Shown here: positions 25,792 through 35,378 of the stretch, piece by piece
Position numbering within the stretch: the first letter of the stretch is position 1
Layout of the letters: each line of letters begins with the position of its first letter
NCBI RefSeq assembly: GCF_030682845.1
Contig: NZ_JAUXNK010000092.1
Span: forward strand, 1 to 64,000
Direction of reading: 5' to 3'
DNA length: 64,000 nucleotides
DNA from: Methanolobus sp.
GTDB taxonomy: Archaea > Halobacteriota > Methanosarcinia > Methanosarcinales > Methanosarcinaceae
Position numbers and translations under genes: made by a program
Notes under the pieces: generated by a model
Databases searched by the model: none
Seen by the model: only the letters and a program-made list of their open reading frames with translations
What the model was told of the DNA's origin: nothing

Positions 25792-27015
25792 TTAGCTCCT
25801 CTTCTTTTGCATCCTTTTTGCCAGTGTTTTGCCTCTTAGTCGGGATAATACAAAATAATCTCTGGTGTTTATCTCTTTGCCCTTTCTTACGCTGTGTTTT
25901 GATTCCAGCATCTTGAGGATGAATGTTGTACCTTCATATCTTTCTGCTAGTTTCCTTAGTTTCAGCACATTTTTCCTGTATTTATTATCACAAAGTAACT
26001 CATGTATCTCTGCAAGGATATCTTTGGCTGAAGCTGAATATTCTATCATCTTACCAAGTGAATCCTCATCGATAGCAAAAGCGTTGTTGTGCTGTTCACT
26101 ATGGTTAATATCGGGTACTGAAAGCATGGGAATACCAAAACTCATGGCTTCCATCATAGTGCTGTGCCCTCCGGGCGCGATTATAATATCGCAGGATGCA
26201 AGGAAGGGGAATTGGTCTTCAATGAACTCAAGCATTCTTACGTTTTCTGGTAAGGGCTTGAAAGCATCAAGGTCTATAAAGGGTCCAGAGAGTAGGGTAT
26301 AGTGTATCTTGCTGTTCAATTGTGCAGCTTGGATAACTTTTCGAAAAATTGGTTCCCTGTATCCAAAGCCACCAAGTGTGGAAATAACATGAGGCCTTTT
26401 AAGATCCAGTCTTTCGACCTCTCCATATTTCTTTCCAATAAGCGGACCTGTGTAGAGGACTTTTTCCCATATATCCTCGGTGAAATCCAGATTTTTGCGG
26501 CATATGGTGTGCGGCATTGGGAAATCGGGTATCAGGATACCATCGGCCATCCTGAATACCCCTGTATAGAATCGCCTTATAATATCTCCTACTATCCTTC
26601 CAGGAATACCCTTCTGAACGAAGAACTGTTCCATGTTCGACTGATTAAGAACCAGATAGCAAGGGATTTTTCGGGCTTTTGCGCTCAGAATGCCCATATA
26701 GTAACTATCAGAGATAACAACATCAGGCATGATACGCCTCAATATTCTTGCGAGCTTAAGCAAACCCAGGAACTGTCCTCTTTTGAAGGTAGCAAAGACC
26801 GATTTTCTCAGGTTCAATGTGCCAGCCTTTCCTACAAGCGTGACTTCCGAGGGTATTTTATGCGCAGTATATCCTTTCTTCTCGATGAGTTCCTTTGAGT
26901 ATCCATATGCACCAAAATGTACATCATGTCCTGCAGCTTTTAGTTCTCTTCCCAGCGAGATACACCTGCTGGTGTGTCCGAGTCCTTCTCCACACACAAA
27001 TATCATTATTTTCAT
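25792..27015 (-). CDS. Glycosyltransferase, MJ1255/VC2487-like (paralog 1)
   Basis: This 407-residue protein has two Rossmann-like domains of the GT-B type. The front reads IFVCGEGLGHTSRCISLGREL and the C-terminal donor site has APGGHSTMMEAMSFGIPML. Relatives are grouped with MurG-like UDP-sugar transferases of unknown acceptor. ATG 27015 is chosen by alignment with the paralog at 28261. A basic tail (RLRGKTLAKRMQKKRS) is extra. It lies 57 bases after the PHP gene, in the same direction. Confidence 0.85.
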   Translation of the reverse strand: MKIMIFVCGEGLGHTSRCISLGRELKAAGHDVHFGAYGYSKELIEKKGYTAHKIPSEVTLVGKAGTLNLRKSVFATFKRGQFLGLLKLARILRRIMPDVVISDSYYMGILSAKARKIPCYLVLNQSNMEQFFVQKGIPGRIVGDIIRRFYTGVFRMADGILIPDFPMPHTICRKNLDFTEDIWEKVLYTGPLIGKKYGEVERLDLKRPHVISTLGGFGYREPIFRKVIQAAQLNSKIHYTLLSGPFIDLDAFKPLPENVRMLEFIEDQFPFLASCDIIIAPGGHSTMMEAMSFGIPMLSVPDINHSEQHNNAFAIDEDSLGKMIEYSASAKDILAEIHELLCDNKYRKNVLKLRKLAERYEGTTFILKMLESKHSVRKGKEINTRDYFVLSRLRGKTLAKRMQKKRS

Positions 27016-27072
27016 TTTGCACCAGAGTTTGTGTTCTATGATCTTTGTATGCTCATAACTTGCAGGCAAAAC

Positions 27073-28071
27073 TTAACCATTGATCATCCTGCCGATTTTT
27101 GAAACCTGTGGCTGCTTTGAGACCATATACAAAAGGACAGGCAGCCCTGATCCAGATATATGTTTAATAAATTCTTTTGCAGCGTTATTTACCAGAGGGC
27201 TTCTCCCCAGTATATCGCTCTCCATGATACTAACCAGCCTGTCAAAGGCACCCATGCCTGTAGTGAAGCCCATTTCCTCCCTGATATCTCTCCTCATGCT
27301 AAAAACAAGCTCTATCCAGGCATTCAGTTCTCCTGTGATGTGTTTCCATATGGGCTGGTCTACTACCATATATGAACGCCCTTTGCATATATTGGAGAAA
27401 TACTCGTGGAATGTGTCACCTTCGGCAACAGTATATACATTACCGATGCTTCCGGTGTGGCTGTCGGTTGTTATCGCCATTCCTTTTCCATATCGTTGAG
27501 CAAGGATCATCGCAAACAGATTTTTCTGCTTCAGGTCCTGCATGTTATATTCTATCACCGGAAAGTGTCTGGCAATTTCGGGGATTGCGAAGATATTGGG
27601 CCTGTCACCGACTTGGAACCAGAATGGGTGATTGTATATGTATGGAAGATCATTGCTCCTGAAATAATCTATGATACTGTAGATATTGCACTCCTTCTTT
27701 GCCAGGTTGCTGAACTCCATATACTGTTGCCTGTCAAATCCGAAGACATTAATATGCACGGTGTGCCCCACATTCACCGGATCGCTGACCGATAGCTCCA
27801 CGCCAGTTGTCAGGTCATCTCGCTTCCAGCCAAGGATGTCATAGGCCTTTACAGTATCATGGTCTGTAAATGTTACAAAATCAAGACTATTGTCCTTCCC
27901 TTTCTGGAGTAGGTTCTCTGGACGCATTGATTCTGTTGGTGGCACATCATATGAGCAGCAGGTATGTACATGCAAATCCGCTTTATGCCACCCGTTTCCC
28001 AAAAGTTCGACAGCCTTTTCGGAAGAAATGATTTTTTGTTTATTGAGATCTATCCTATGGGGCAAGATCAT
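27073..28071 (-). CDS. PHP-domain phosphoesterase-like protein
   Basis: The protein (332 aa) carries the PHP metal-binding pattern: KADLHVHTCCSYD, FTDHDTV, HVHxxVFG-like HTVHINVFGFD, YNHPFW and ITTDSHTG. PHP proteins hydrolyse phosphoesters with two or three metals. AAGAGGAG before ATG 28071 supports the start. It is probably co-transcribed with the downstream glycosyltransferase, so a step in sugar-phosphate or glycolipid metabolism is plausible but not shown. Confidence 0.82.
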   Translation of the reverse strand: MILPHRIDLNKQKIISSEKAVELLGNGWHKADLHVHTCCSYDVPPTESMRPENLLQKGKDNSLDFVTFTDHDTVKAYDILGWKRDDLTTGVELSVSDPVNVGHTVHINVFGFDRQQYMEFSNLAKKECNIYSIIDYFRSNDLPYIYNHPFWFQVGDRPNIFAIPEIARHFPVIEYNMQDLKQKNLFAMILAQRYGKGMAITTDSHTGSIGNVYTVAEGDTFHEYFSNICKGRSYMVVDQPIWKHITGELNAWIELVFSMRRDIREEMGFTTGMGAFDRLVSIMESDILGRSPLVNNAAKEFIKHISGSGLPVLLYMVSKQPQVSKIGRMING

Positions 28072-28074
28072 CAC

Positions 28075-28260
28075 TCCTCTTTATGGTCTCAATTTTTTTA
28101 ATTGACATTTGTCTATATAAACACTCCTAAGTAAATACTTTATGTATATATAATATATTTAAGCCCCGTAAATATATATTCTACACACAAATATAATATC
28201 TACTACAATTCTCATATGCAATGTAAATTAATATTGTACAAAAATAGACGGCACGATATT
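28075..28260. promoter_or_regulatory. Divergent AT-rich promoter region
   Basis: An AT-rich block (TATATATAATATATTTAAG at about 28145-28163) separates the PHP gene and the plus-strand glycosyltransferase. It provides TATA-like elements for both directions. No dyad was seen. Confidence 0.45.
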
Positions 28261-29391
28261 ATGAAGTTCTTCATTTTCACATGTGGCGAGGGTCTGGGTC
28301 ACACGGGGAGGAGTATTTCCCTTGGCAGGGAACTATTATCAGCAGGACATATTGTCCATTTTGGAGCATATGGTTCCTCAAAAGAGCTTATTGAGAATTC
28401 TGGGTATGAAGTCTCTTTTATACCTCAGGAGCTCCGGCTGGAAGGCAAAGCTGGAAGTTTTGACTTGGAGGCTTCCATAAAGAAGACAATAGTGAACATC
28501 TCCGCAAAGGATATTCGCTCCGTATTTGCCCTGATAAAGGAAAAGAATCCTGATGTAGTTATCTCTGACGGGTATTATCTTGCAATACTGGCAGCTAAGT
28601 ACAAAAACATCAGAACCTGCATGATAGTGAACCAGTCCAACATGGAGGAGTTTTTCATTAATAAAGGACAGCTTGTGAAATTACTTGGAAGATTTGTCAG
28701 GAATTTCTATCACTACATCTACAGGAGAGTAGATGTCATCGTAGTTCCTGACTTTCCAAAACCGCATACTGTATGTGTACGCAATCTTGCATTCCCGGCA
28801 GATGTTGTAGGTAAAGTGAAATTCAGCGGTCCACTTGTTCGAAAAAGGTATAGTGAAGTGCTTGCAAAGGACCTATCCAGGCCGCAGGTATTGTGCACTG
28901 TAGGTGGTTTTGGTTACAGGAAGAGAATATTAGAAAATATTCTGGGTGCTGCCAGAATGGATGAATCTATCAAATATACTTTCATAACCGGTCCTGCTAT
29001 TGGGAAAGATGACTTGCATGAGGTTCCTGTGAATGTCAATATTTGCACATTTATTGCAGACCCGTTCCCGTATTACAAAGCAAGTGATCTTGTAATTTCT
29101 GCAGGTGGGCATGGGACACTTATGGAAACTCTAAGCTTTGGACTGCCTTTGTTCTCATTCCCTGACAAAGGTCACAATGAGCAGGAGAACAATGCCCAAG
29201 TCGTGGAGGAAATGGAGTATGGCAGAAAACTTGATTATTCTGTATCTTCTGAAGAGATTCTTTCTACGATAAGGGAAGTGGTTTATAGGGGACGTTTCAT
29301 GGAGAATACAGAGAAATTAAGGCAACAAGCAGAAGTGTTCTACGGCCCTGCCTTTGTAAGGGAGCTATTGGAAAACTCAGATGAAGAATAA
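28261..29391 (+). CDS. Glycosyltransferase, MJ1255/VC2487-like (paralog 2)
   Basis: This 376-residue GT-B protein is a clear paralog of 25792-27015: FTCGEGLGHTGRSISLGREL, VISDGYYLAI, VVPDFPKPHTVC, and SAGGHGTLMETLSFGLPLF. It differs in lacking the basic C-terminal tail. ATG 28261 aligns with the family start; the longer frame from 28216 has no binding site. The two copies face away from each other with the PHP gene between, which suggests a duplication with inversion. Confidence 0.85.
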   Translation: MKFFIFTCGEGLGHTGRSISLGRELLSAGHIVHFGAYGSSKELIENSGYEVSFIPQELRLEGKAGSFDLEASIKKTIVNISAKDIRSVFALIKEKNPDVVISDGYYLAILAAKYKNIRTCMIVNQSNMEEFFINKGQLVKLLGRFVRNFYHYIYRRVDVIVVPDFPKPHTVCVRNLAFPADVVGKVKFSGPLVRKRYSEVLAKDLSRPQVLCTVGGFGYRKRILENILGAARMDESIKYTFITGPAIGKDDLHEVPVNVNICTFIADPFPYYKASDLVISAGGHGTLMETLSFGLPLFSFPDKGHNEQENNAQVVEEMEYGRKLDYSVSSEEILSTIREVVYRGRFMENTEKLRQQAEVFYGPAFVRELLENSDEE

Positions 29392-29415
29392 ATGTAGTTT
29401 TATCGTCTTATTTAT

Positions 29416-30057
29416 TCAAGAGTAGAGTTCCCGGAGATATCCTTGAAGTTCTGCATGGTCTTTTACGATCCTGTCTGCATACTCCAGATGTGCAGCATCC
29501 ACATAGGTTGGCAATCCTACACAAAAAAGCCCTGCATTCTTTGCAGCTTCAACTCCCAAAGGTGCATTCTCAATTACAATACATTCTTCCTTCTTGACGC
29601 AAAGCATTTCCACTGCTTTCAGGTATGGATCAGGAAAGGGCTTCCCCCGAATTACATCGTTGCCACTGATAATGACATCAAAAACACCAGAGTAAAATCT
29701 GTCTGTCATTTTTTCCACGGCATCCCTGTCAGAACCGGAAACAAGGGCAAGGTGAAATTGTTCATGCATTTCGCGCAGGAACTTTTCCATACCATTGAAT
29801 GGTTTCACATGGTCCACATTGAATAATTCATGTTTTCTTGCAGGAACCGAAATGAAGATATCGTCACTGAAAACATGCTTTTCCTTCCGGAGCACCCTTT
29901 CTACAATTCCCCGGTCATTGGCACCCTCCATTTCAAATATATCCCTTATATCTACTTCAATTCCGGCTTCTTTAAAAGATGTCTTCCAGGCTGTGGCATG
30001 AAAGTACATGGAGTCTACCAATACGCCGTCTAGGTCAAAGATCAAAGCTTTTTTCAT
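29416..30057 (-). CDS. HAD-family phosphatase (phosphoglucomutase-like)
   Basis: The 213-residue protein has the HAD motifs: DLDGVLVDS with the nucleophile Asp and acid Asp at the start, VSGSDRDA (motif II), a lysine in RGKPFPDPYLKAV (motif III) and VIENAPLGVEAAKNAG (motif IV). The small helical cap between motifs I and II is as in beta-phosphoglucomutase/phosphatase relatives. ATG 30057 is the family start. It is convergent with glycosyltransferase 2 and could process a sugar phosphate in the same pathway. Confidence 0.85.
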   Translation of the reverse strand: MKKALIFDLDGVLVDSMYFHATAWKTSFKEAGIEVDIRDIFEMEGANDRGIVERVLRKEKHVFSDDIFISVPARKHELFNVDHVKPFNGMEKFLREMHEQFHLALVSGSDRDAVEKMTDRFYSGVFDVIISGNDVIRGKPFPDPYLKAVEMLCVKKEECIVIENAPLGVEAAKNAGLFCVGLPTYVDAAHLEYADRIVKDHAELQGYLRELYS

Positions 30058-30290
30058 GGCTATATACAAACAGCATATCTATATATAATTTATTTAAAAA
30101 GCCTTTTTTAAAATGAAAGTATGTACTTAGGGGGAATTCTGGAGTTGACCATTTTGTTTATCGTTCTTACCTGTGATCTTCAGAAGAAAGAAGATTGACT
30201 TACCGGGACAAAAACCCCAATGATGTGTCTTTTCTTTTAGCACCACCTAAGTTTAAGCTTCAGTTGTAATTTTAACTAGAATGCCAAGGA

Positions 30291-32096
30291 TTAGATATCA
30301 ACAAAATAAGGAACACTCAAATAAAAGGTACTGCCTTCACCAAGTTTTGATTCCACCCACAATTTACCTTCATGTTTCTCAATTATATTCTTTGCTATAG
30401 CAAGCCCAAGCCCATTTCCTCCGAACTTACGAGTTGAAGTGCCATCTACCTGATAGAACTTCTCAAATATTCTTGCCAGATTTTCCTTTGGAATGCCAGT
30501 TCCGGTGTCCCTGGTGTAGATAACTGCCCCATCATCATCCAGTAACGTACCTATTTCGATATCTTTGCCTTTGTCTGTGAATTTCAACGCATTGTCAATA
30601 ATCTTTGTAAGCGCATAAGCAAGCTTTTCAGGCTCTGCCTTCACGAAACTGTCAGTACCAAGTTTTATTGTAACATTTATACCTGAAGCATCGAGTTTCC
30701 CTTTAATCTCTCGACATGCCATCTCAACAACTCCATTAATATTTGTTTTTACCATGTTCAGTTTCCCCGTTTCATTATCTCCCCGAGCAACTTCCAAAAG
30801 GTCCTGAATCATCCAGTTCTGCTTTTCAAGGGCTTGCAAGGATTTTTGCAGGTAAAGGCGCCTTTTATCATTGTCATGCTCATCAATGGATATTTCTACG
30901 AATCCTTTCATTATATTTAGAGGAGTGCGTAATTCATGTGAAATATTTGCAATGATGTTGCTTTTCATTTGTTCCAGTTTCTTTATTTCCGTAATATCTT
31001 TTGTAACAGAGACATATTTCAGCTCATTCCTGTATTTCACACTCCCCATACTCAGGATAACATATTTCAGCGTGCCATCACGGGTGATGAAACTTAGCTC
31101 GTGTACAAAAGTGTCGCTAATCTCCGTATTTCTCAAAAAAAACCTAAGTTCTTCACTTTTTTCTTTAAAAAGAGAACACAAATCTAATCCTATCAACTCG
31201 TCTTCTTCAGACTCAGCTATTCCTACAAATGCCTCGTTTACAAACTCTATCTTCCCAACACCGTCACTAACAACTATTCCATCAAGGCTACCTGATATTA
31301 TCTTTGTGAGGTAGTTTCTTGTATCAAGCACTTCCGTAGCAGCTTTCTCTTTCTCGATTATCAGGTTACCTATATGCACTGCCATATCATTGAAAGAACT
31401 GGCAAGCTGACCAATCTCATTTTGAGAGTCGATGCTGACCTTGTGATCAAAGTTGCCTTCACCGAAGACCTCCACTCCTTCCCTGAGGTCCATTATTGGG
31501 CGGGAGATGACTGTACCTGCGACATATGCAACATTGGAACCGGCAATCATTAGTAAAAAAACGAATATTCCCAGAGTTACAGTGAATTTGTCTACTGTAG
31601 CACTTATACTTTCCTGGCTCACGCCAACATGAACCTCGCCGGCTTTTCCTCCAAGAATAGGATAAGAGATATCCCTGATATACCCTTCTTCTGTATCAAG
31701 CAGCATGGTGCTTGTCTCGCCAACAGCAGGATTCAATCCCCGCAGTTCCACCGGAAATCCCCGTTTGAAGGTATGAGCCATCACCTCCCCGCTTTCATCA
31801 ATTATGAATACATACACAACTTCAGGTTCACTTTCTTTTATCGTATCCACAAGCCACTGAAGACGGACCTGATTATCAGTGAGGATCGGATTTATGCTAT
31901 TCTCGGCCAGATTACGCGTGATAGAGATGCCTTTCTCATTAAGTTCTGTTTTCATCATATTCGTTTGGACCACATTGAGATACGAGCCCATCAGAATACC
32001 CAGGATGAGGATAATACCGACAACGTTGAGGATTAATTGTGTCCTGATGCTGAAGTGACCGAAATAGGCGGTAATCTTCCTTAACTGTTTGTCCAT
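30291..32096 (-). CDS. Membrane sensor histidine kinase (HAMP-PAS-HisKA-HATPase)
   Basis: This is a 601-residue sensor. Membrane segments lie at about 18-40 and 180-205 with an extracellular Cache-like domain between. HAMP (RPIMDLREGVEVFGEGNFD) and PAS (about 265-370) follow. The phospho-acceptor H-box is NISHELRTPLN (near 385). The ATPase boxes are complete: NALKFT, DTGTGIP, FEKFYQ, GGNGLGLAIAK. It starts two bases after the PhnD-like gene, so they form a unit, and the binding protein probably presents a ligand to the sensor. No response regulator is visible. Confidence 0.9.
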   Translation of the reverse strand: MDKQLRKITAYFGHFSIRTQLILNVVGIILILGILMGSYLNVVQTNMMKTELNEKGISITRNLAENSINPILTDNQVRLQWLVDTIKESEPEVVYVFIIDESGEVMAHTFKRGFPVELRGLNPAVGETSTMLLDTEEGYIRDISYPILGGKAGEVHVGVSQESISATVDKFTVTLGIFVFLLMIAGSNVAYVAGTVISRPIMDLREGVEVFGEGNFDHKVSIDSQNEIGQLASSFNDMAVHIGNLIIEKEKAATEVLDTRNYLTKIISGSLDGIVVSDGVGKIEFVNEAFVGIAESEEDELIGLDLCSLFKEKSEELRFFLRNTEISDTFVHELSFITRDGTLKYVILSMGSVKYRNELKYVSVTKDITEIKKLEQMKSNIIANISHELRTPLNIMKGFVEISIDEHDNDKRRLYLQKSLQALEKQNWMIQDLLEVARGDNETGKLNMVKTNINGVVEMACREIKGKLDASGINVTIKLGTDSFVKAEPEKLAYALTKIIDNALKFTDKGKDIEIGTLLDDDGAVIYTRDTGTGIPKENLARIFEKFYQVDGTSTRKFGGNGLGLAIAKNIIEKHEGKLWVESKLGEGSTFYLSVPYFVDI

Positions 32097-32098
32097 TG

Positions 32099-33034
32099 TT
32101 ACTCAACCTTCCGCGAATCATCTTCGTAGCTTGCATATGTATCATGGTCCATTTGAAGGAACATATCAAAATACATGTTCTTCAGAACATCCCGTCCACT
32201 GGATGAATCGTGCATCCTGAGCAGTGAGGTCTTTATCTTATCCCTGAATCCCTTATCAGTGTCCGGGTGGACCGCAACTGCATGGACGAGTTGCGGTGGA
32301 GATGTATGTATTATCTGCAAATTCGACGAATAATCCTCAGAATCCTCCACGACATAAGCCCACATAACACAATCAACCTCAGCACCGTCAAGAGTCCCCT
32401 GAGCAATCATATTAATAAAATTATCCTGGCTGTTACTGTAGATATAGCTGGAAAAATAAGAATCAGGAGATTCATTTATCAAAGGGCGCATATAGTCGGG
32501 AACAACTTCTCCGCGATTAAAGCGATAACTATTGAATGCAAATCGTTTGTTGCGCAAATCTTCCAAGGAGTTGATATTGCCATCAGACCTTGTGATCACA
32601 TATGAGGAATAGCGTATATCTCCATGAATTACAGGCACTGCAATTACCTGCATTCCAAAATCCTCATAGCCTTCGAAATAATCGCTCTCCCTTACGAATA
32701 CAGCATCCAGATATTTAGTTTTCAGCAAATAGTTTATTTCAGCAGGATTATCCCTCTGGACAAGCTCAAAATCAAGACCTGTATCTTTTGACAGGTAGTC
32801 AAGGAAGTCCTGATAGTATTCCATGGTCATTTTTGGTGATGCCATTGAAAAAACACCTATGCGGACAGATTTGCCCTTAGTATCCTGTTTATCAAGAATA
32901 TCTGTATTCCCAAGAGATACTTTCAAAGCCTTCTCGCTTTCGAAACATCCGCTAGAAACCGTTACCAGTACAATGATTATAAGAAGGGAGATCAGGAGGA
33001 GGTACTTACCGTAATTCACTTTAGGTCCTTTCAT
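32099..33034 (-). CDS. PhnD-like phosphate/phosphonate-type binding lipoprotein
   Basis: An N-terminal membrane segment ends in a lipobox-like VSSGC. The mature part is a PhnD-type periplasmic-binding fold: VRIGVFSMASPKMTMEYYQDFLDYL, DAVFVRESDYF, INSLEDLRNKRFAFN and AEVDCVMWAYVV. Such proteins bind phosphonate, phosphite or phosphate-like anions. There is no permease or ATPase gene next to it; its partner is the histidine kinase downstream. The ligand-sensing role is an inference from this arrangement. Confidence 0.85.
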   Translation of the reverse strand: MKGPKVNYGKYLLLISLLIIIVLVTVSSGCFESEKALKVSLGNTDILDKQDTKGKSVRIGVFSMASPKMTMEYYQDFLDYLSKDTGLDFELVQRDNPAEINYLLKTKYLDAVFVRESDYFEGYEDFGMQVIAVPVIHGDIRYSSYVITRSDGNINSLEDLRNKRFAFNSYRFNRGEVVPDYMRPLINESPDSYFSSYIYSNSQDNFINMIAQGTLDGAEVDCVMWAYVVEDSEDYSSNLQIIHTSPPQLVHAVAVHPDTDKGFRDKIKTSLLRMHDSSSGRDVLKNMYFDMFLQMDHDTYASYEDDSRKVE

Positions 33035-33183
33035 TCTTTATCCACAACAACATCGTTTTTGATTCCATATATTGACTAAAATATATGCTACAAATGTATT
33101 TAAAATATAAATAGATTTATAGTATTTAAAAGTATAGATTTATATACATAAAATGCTAATTGTATATATAAAGGTCGATTTCT
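33035..33183. promoter_or_regulatory. Divergent promoter region with direct repeats
   Basis: This AT-rich region between the PhnD-like and PstS-like genes contains the direct repeat ATAGATTTATA (about 33111 and 33138) plus TATA-like stretches on both strands. The repeats could be the site of a regulator shared by the two divergent units. Confidence 0.45.
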
Positions 33184-34065
33184 ATGTCTCAAAATAATAA
33201 ATACATATTAGGAGTCATTGTTTGCTTATTGCTGCTTTTTGTTATATTTCTGTCACACTCAGTTTTCCAGGAGAAGGACGTATTAACAACGCCTTCCACT
33301 AATGCTGGAAGCAAGATATTTATCAAAGGTTCGGATACGATTCTGCCTGTTTCAATCGCCGAATCCAAAATTTACATGGATCTGCACCCCGGCAATGAGA
33401 TTATCGTCATTGGAGGAGGTTCTTCTCTAGGACTTGCCAGTTTCATTGAAGGCGAGGTTGAAATCGCTATGGCCTCACGAAAAATAAAAGAATCAGAGAT
33501 CACAAGTGCGACTAATAAAGGCATTGAGCCTGTAGAGACTATCATTGGATGGGATGGCATATCTGTTATCGTCAACAAGAATAATCCTCTTGAGAGCTTA
33601 AGCGTTGAACAACTCCAAATGGTCTACAGCGGAGAAATTACAAACTGGAAGGAACTTGGAGGCAATGACGAGAAGATCAGGGTTCTGGTTCGTGACCAAA
33701 GCTCAGGAACCTACGGATTTTTCAAGGAACATGTACTCGGGGACAAAGCCTATACTAAAAACGCGATTATTGAACCTAACACCGAAGCTGTGGTCAAGGA
33801 TGTCTCATTGAACACGGCATCTCTAGGATACATCGGACTCGCATATATGGATGAAAGTGTGAGAATGATTGGACTTGGCACATCAGAAGGCACATTTTAT
33901 CCTAATGCCGATACGATCAGGAGAGGAACCTACCCGCTTTCCAGACCACTTTACTATTATACCGATGGTGAGCCTGAGGGAACTGTAAAAGAATATATTG
34001 ATTTTGTATTGAGTGCTCAGGGGCAGGAAATTCTCTCTGATATTGGGTATCTGCCAATCAACTAA
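33184..34065 (+). CDS. PstS-like phosphate-type substrate-binding protein
   Basis: The 293-residue protein has an N-terminal membrane anchor and a PstS-type fold with FIKGSDTILPVS (phosphate-loop-like), EIAMASRKIKESE, VIVNKNNPL, YSGEITNWKEL, RDQSSGTYGFF and SLGYIGLAYMD. PstS proteins bind phosphate, and some related proteins bind arsenate or other oxyanions. There is no pstCAB here. It is divergent from the PhnD-like sensor pair, with which it shares a promoter region. It may thus be a target or a second sensor input. Confidence 0.85.
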   Translation: MSQNNKYILGVIVCLLLLFVIFLSHSVFQEKDVLTTPSTNAGSKIFIKGSDTILPVSIAESKIYMDLHPGNEIIVIGGGSSLGLASFIEGEVEIAMASRKIKESEITSATNKGIEPVETIIGWDGISVIVNKNNPLESLSVEQLQMVYSGEITNWKELGGNDEKIRVLVRDQSSGTYGFFKEHVLGDKAYTKNAIIEPNTEAVVKDVSLNTASLGYIGLAYMDESVRMIGLGTSEGTFYPNADTIRRGTYPLSRPLYYYTDGEPEGTVKEYIDFVLSAQGQEILSDIGYLPIN

Positions 34066-34497
34066 ACTTGCTAGGATAGGAAGAGCAATATCTCACGTTA
34101 TGATGAGATTCCCATGTTGTTGCAATTATGCGCTATAAGTGCATATTTATCTTATTTTACTCCATTGTCTTGCCTTGCGGCATGGTAATTATTTGAAGTT
34201 TGCGTAATCATTGAACCTATAAAAAAGCGTCCATATTGCAGCCACAGAGAACATTGAGTTCACAGAGAGGTATTTCACACTCCGGGTGGGAATCTTCCGG
34301 GCCACTATTTGGTCTAAATCTGATAATTGAAAAACTAAATGATTACTAAGTAAGTAAATTACTCGATAATCGATAATAGAACTACATAATCTATAGGGGG
34401 AGTATTATTATCACAGTAATCCAATTTAAACCAAAACCCAAGTTAAAGGTAGTAGACTGAAGAAAATATATAATAATGGTATAAATGGGGTGAATAA
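34066..34497. other. Intergenic, no gene recognised
   Basis: No coding frame with protein character was found between the PstS-like gene and the small zinc-ribbon gene. A TATA-like stretch (AAAATATATAATAATGG at 34464-34479) lies just before the small gene and probably serves it. Confidence 0.45.
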
Positions 34498-34632
34498 TTG
34501 AAGCAGCTAAAAGAATGTCCTGAATGTAAGGCACTCCTGAGTGATATGGACCAAAGCACACAGCATTGTGAAATATGTGGATACTGGACACGGAAGGGCA
34601 CTGCCAGACTTGAACAGATAATGGTATGTTGA
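34498..34632 (+). CDS. Small zinc-ribbon protein (44 aa)
   Basis: A TTG start preceded by GGGGTGA five bases upstream opens a 44-residue frame with two cysteine pairs, ECPECK and HCEICGYW, spaced as in a zinc ribbon. It ends with a cysteine before the stop. There is no known function. It is followed at 14 bases by another small gene with a strong binding site, so the two form an operon. It is short enough to be missed by usual gene callers. Confidence 0.6.
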   Translation: MKQLKECPECKALLSDMDQSTQHCEICGYWTRKGTARLEQIMVC

Positions 34633-34646
34633 GGAGGGAAACTAAT

Positions 34647-34784
34647 ATGTGTTTTTGGGTTCAATTCCAAGATGAAGACATTTTAAGAGAGGTGCCTATA
34701 CACGCCGATACAACAGAAGAGGCTAAAGATATATTCCAGCAAGATTTTCCTGATGTGAGTCAGTTTGAGTTGATATCCCCTTAA
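34647..34784 (+). CDS. Small hypothetical protein (45 aa)
   Basis: ATG 34647 is preceded by GAGGAGGG, one of the best binding sites in the window. The product starts MCFWVQFQDED and ends FELISP. The family is unknown. It is translated together with the zinc-ribbon protein upstream. The strong translation signal argues for a real protein. Confidence 0.6.
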   Translation: MCFWVQFQDEDILREVPIHADTTEEAKDIFQQDFPDVSQFELISP

Positions 34785-35196
34785 AGTGCACAAATATTTA
34801 ATCTTATTCTTTTTCAAGTGCACATCTAACTCAACTTCTTCTCCCGGTATTGGTTGTGGTAGTAAGCATGACTTAATAAACTTCTACTATTCATCAAATG
34901 ACGCTTATAAAACAACGATACATTTTTAAGTATCCTATATATACATGTTTCCAATATATCTGTGACATGACTAAATATGACTTTAACTGCCAGTGAGAAT
35001 TAGAACCTGGTTCAAATTAATTTCAATGGTTACTATTCGACACAGTAAACAATATAAACACCCTGAAATGACATTATATCAATAATGATTTATCGATGAT
35101 ATGACTAATTGACCATAAGATAGGCCTGCTTTATGGTTATGCCCTGATCATTATCAGGTGTTATGGCTTAAAATAATCGCAATGAATTAAAATAAA
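34785..35196. promoter_or_regulatory. Upstream region of the first Msr-like regulator
   Basis: This stretch has no gene. It contains several TATA-like blocks (CCTATATATACATG at 34934-34947; ATATCAATAATGATTTATCGATGATATG near 35076) and a dyad CCTGATCATTATCAGG (35142-35157), which may be a regulator-binding site before the gene at 35379. Confidence 0.4.
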
Positions 35197-35378
35197 ATGA
35201 TAGTTAACGGCGTGAAGAAAGAAATAAGATCAATTGCTTATAGTCCTCAGCATGGCTATCTGTCACAGGATTACCTGGGAGGCAGGCGCACATCTCATGA
35301 AACGATATACTCGATGATGTTCAAAACAATCGACTGCATTTTAGATGATCACTACGGACCAAGACTCAAGAGGAAATA

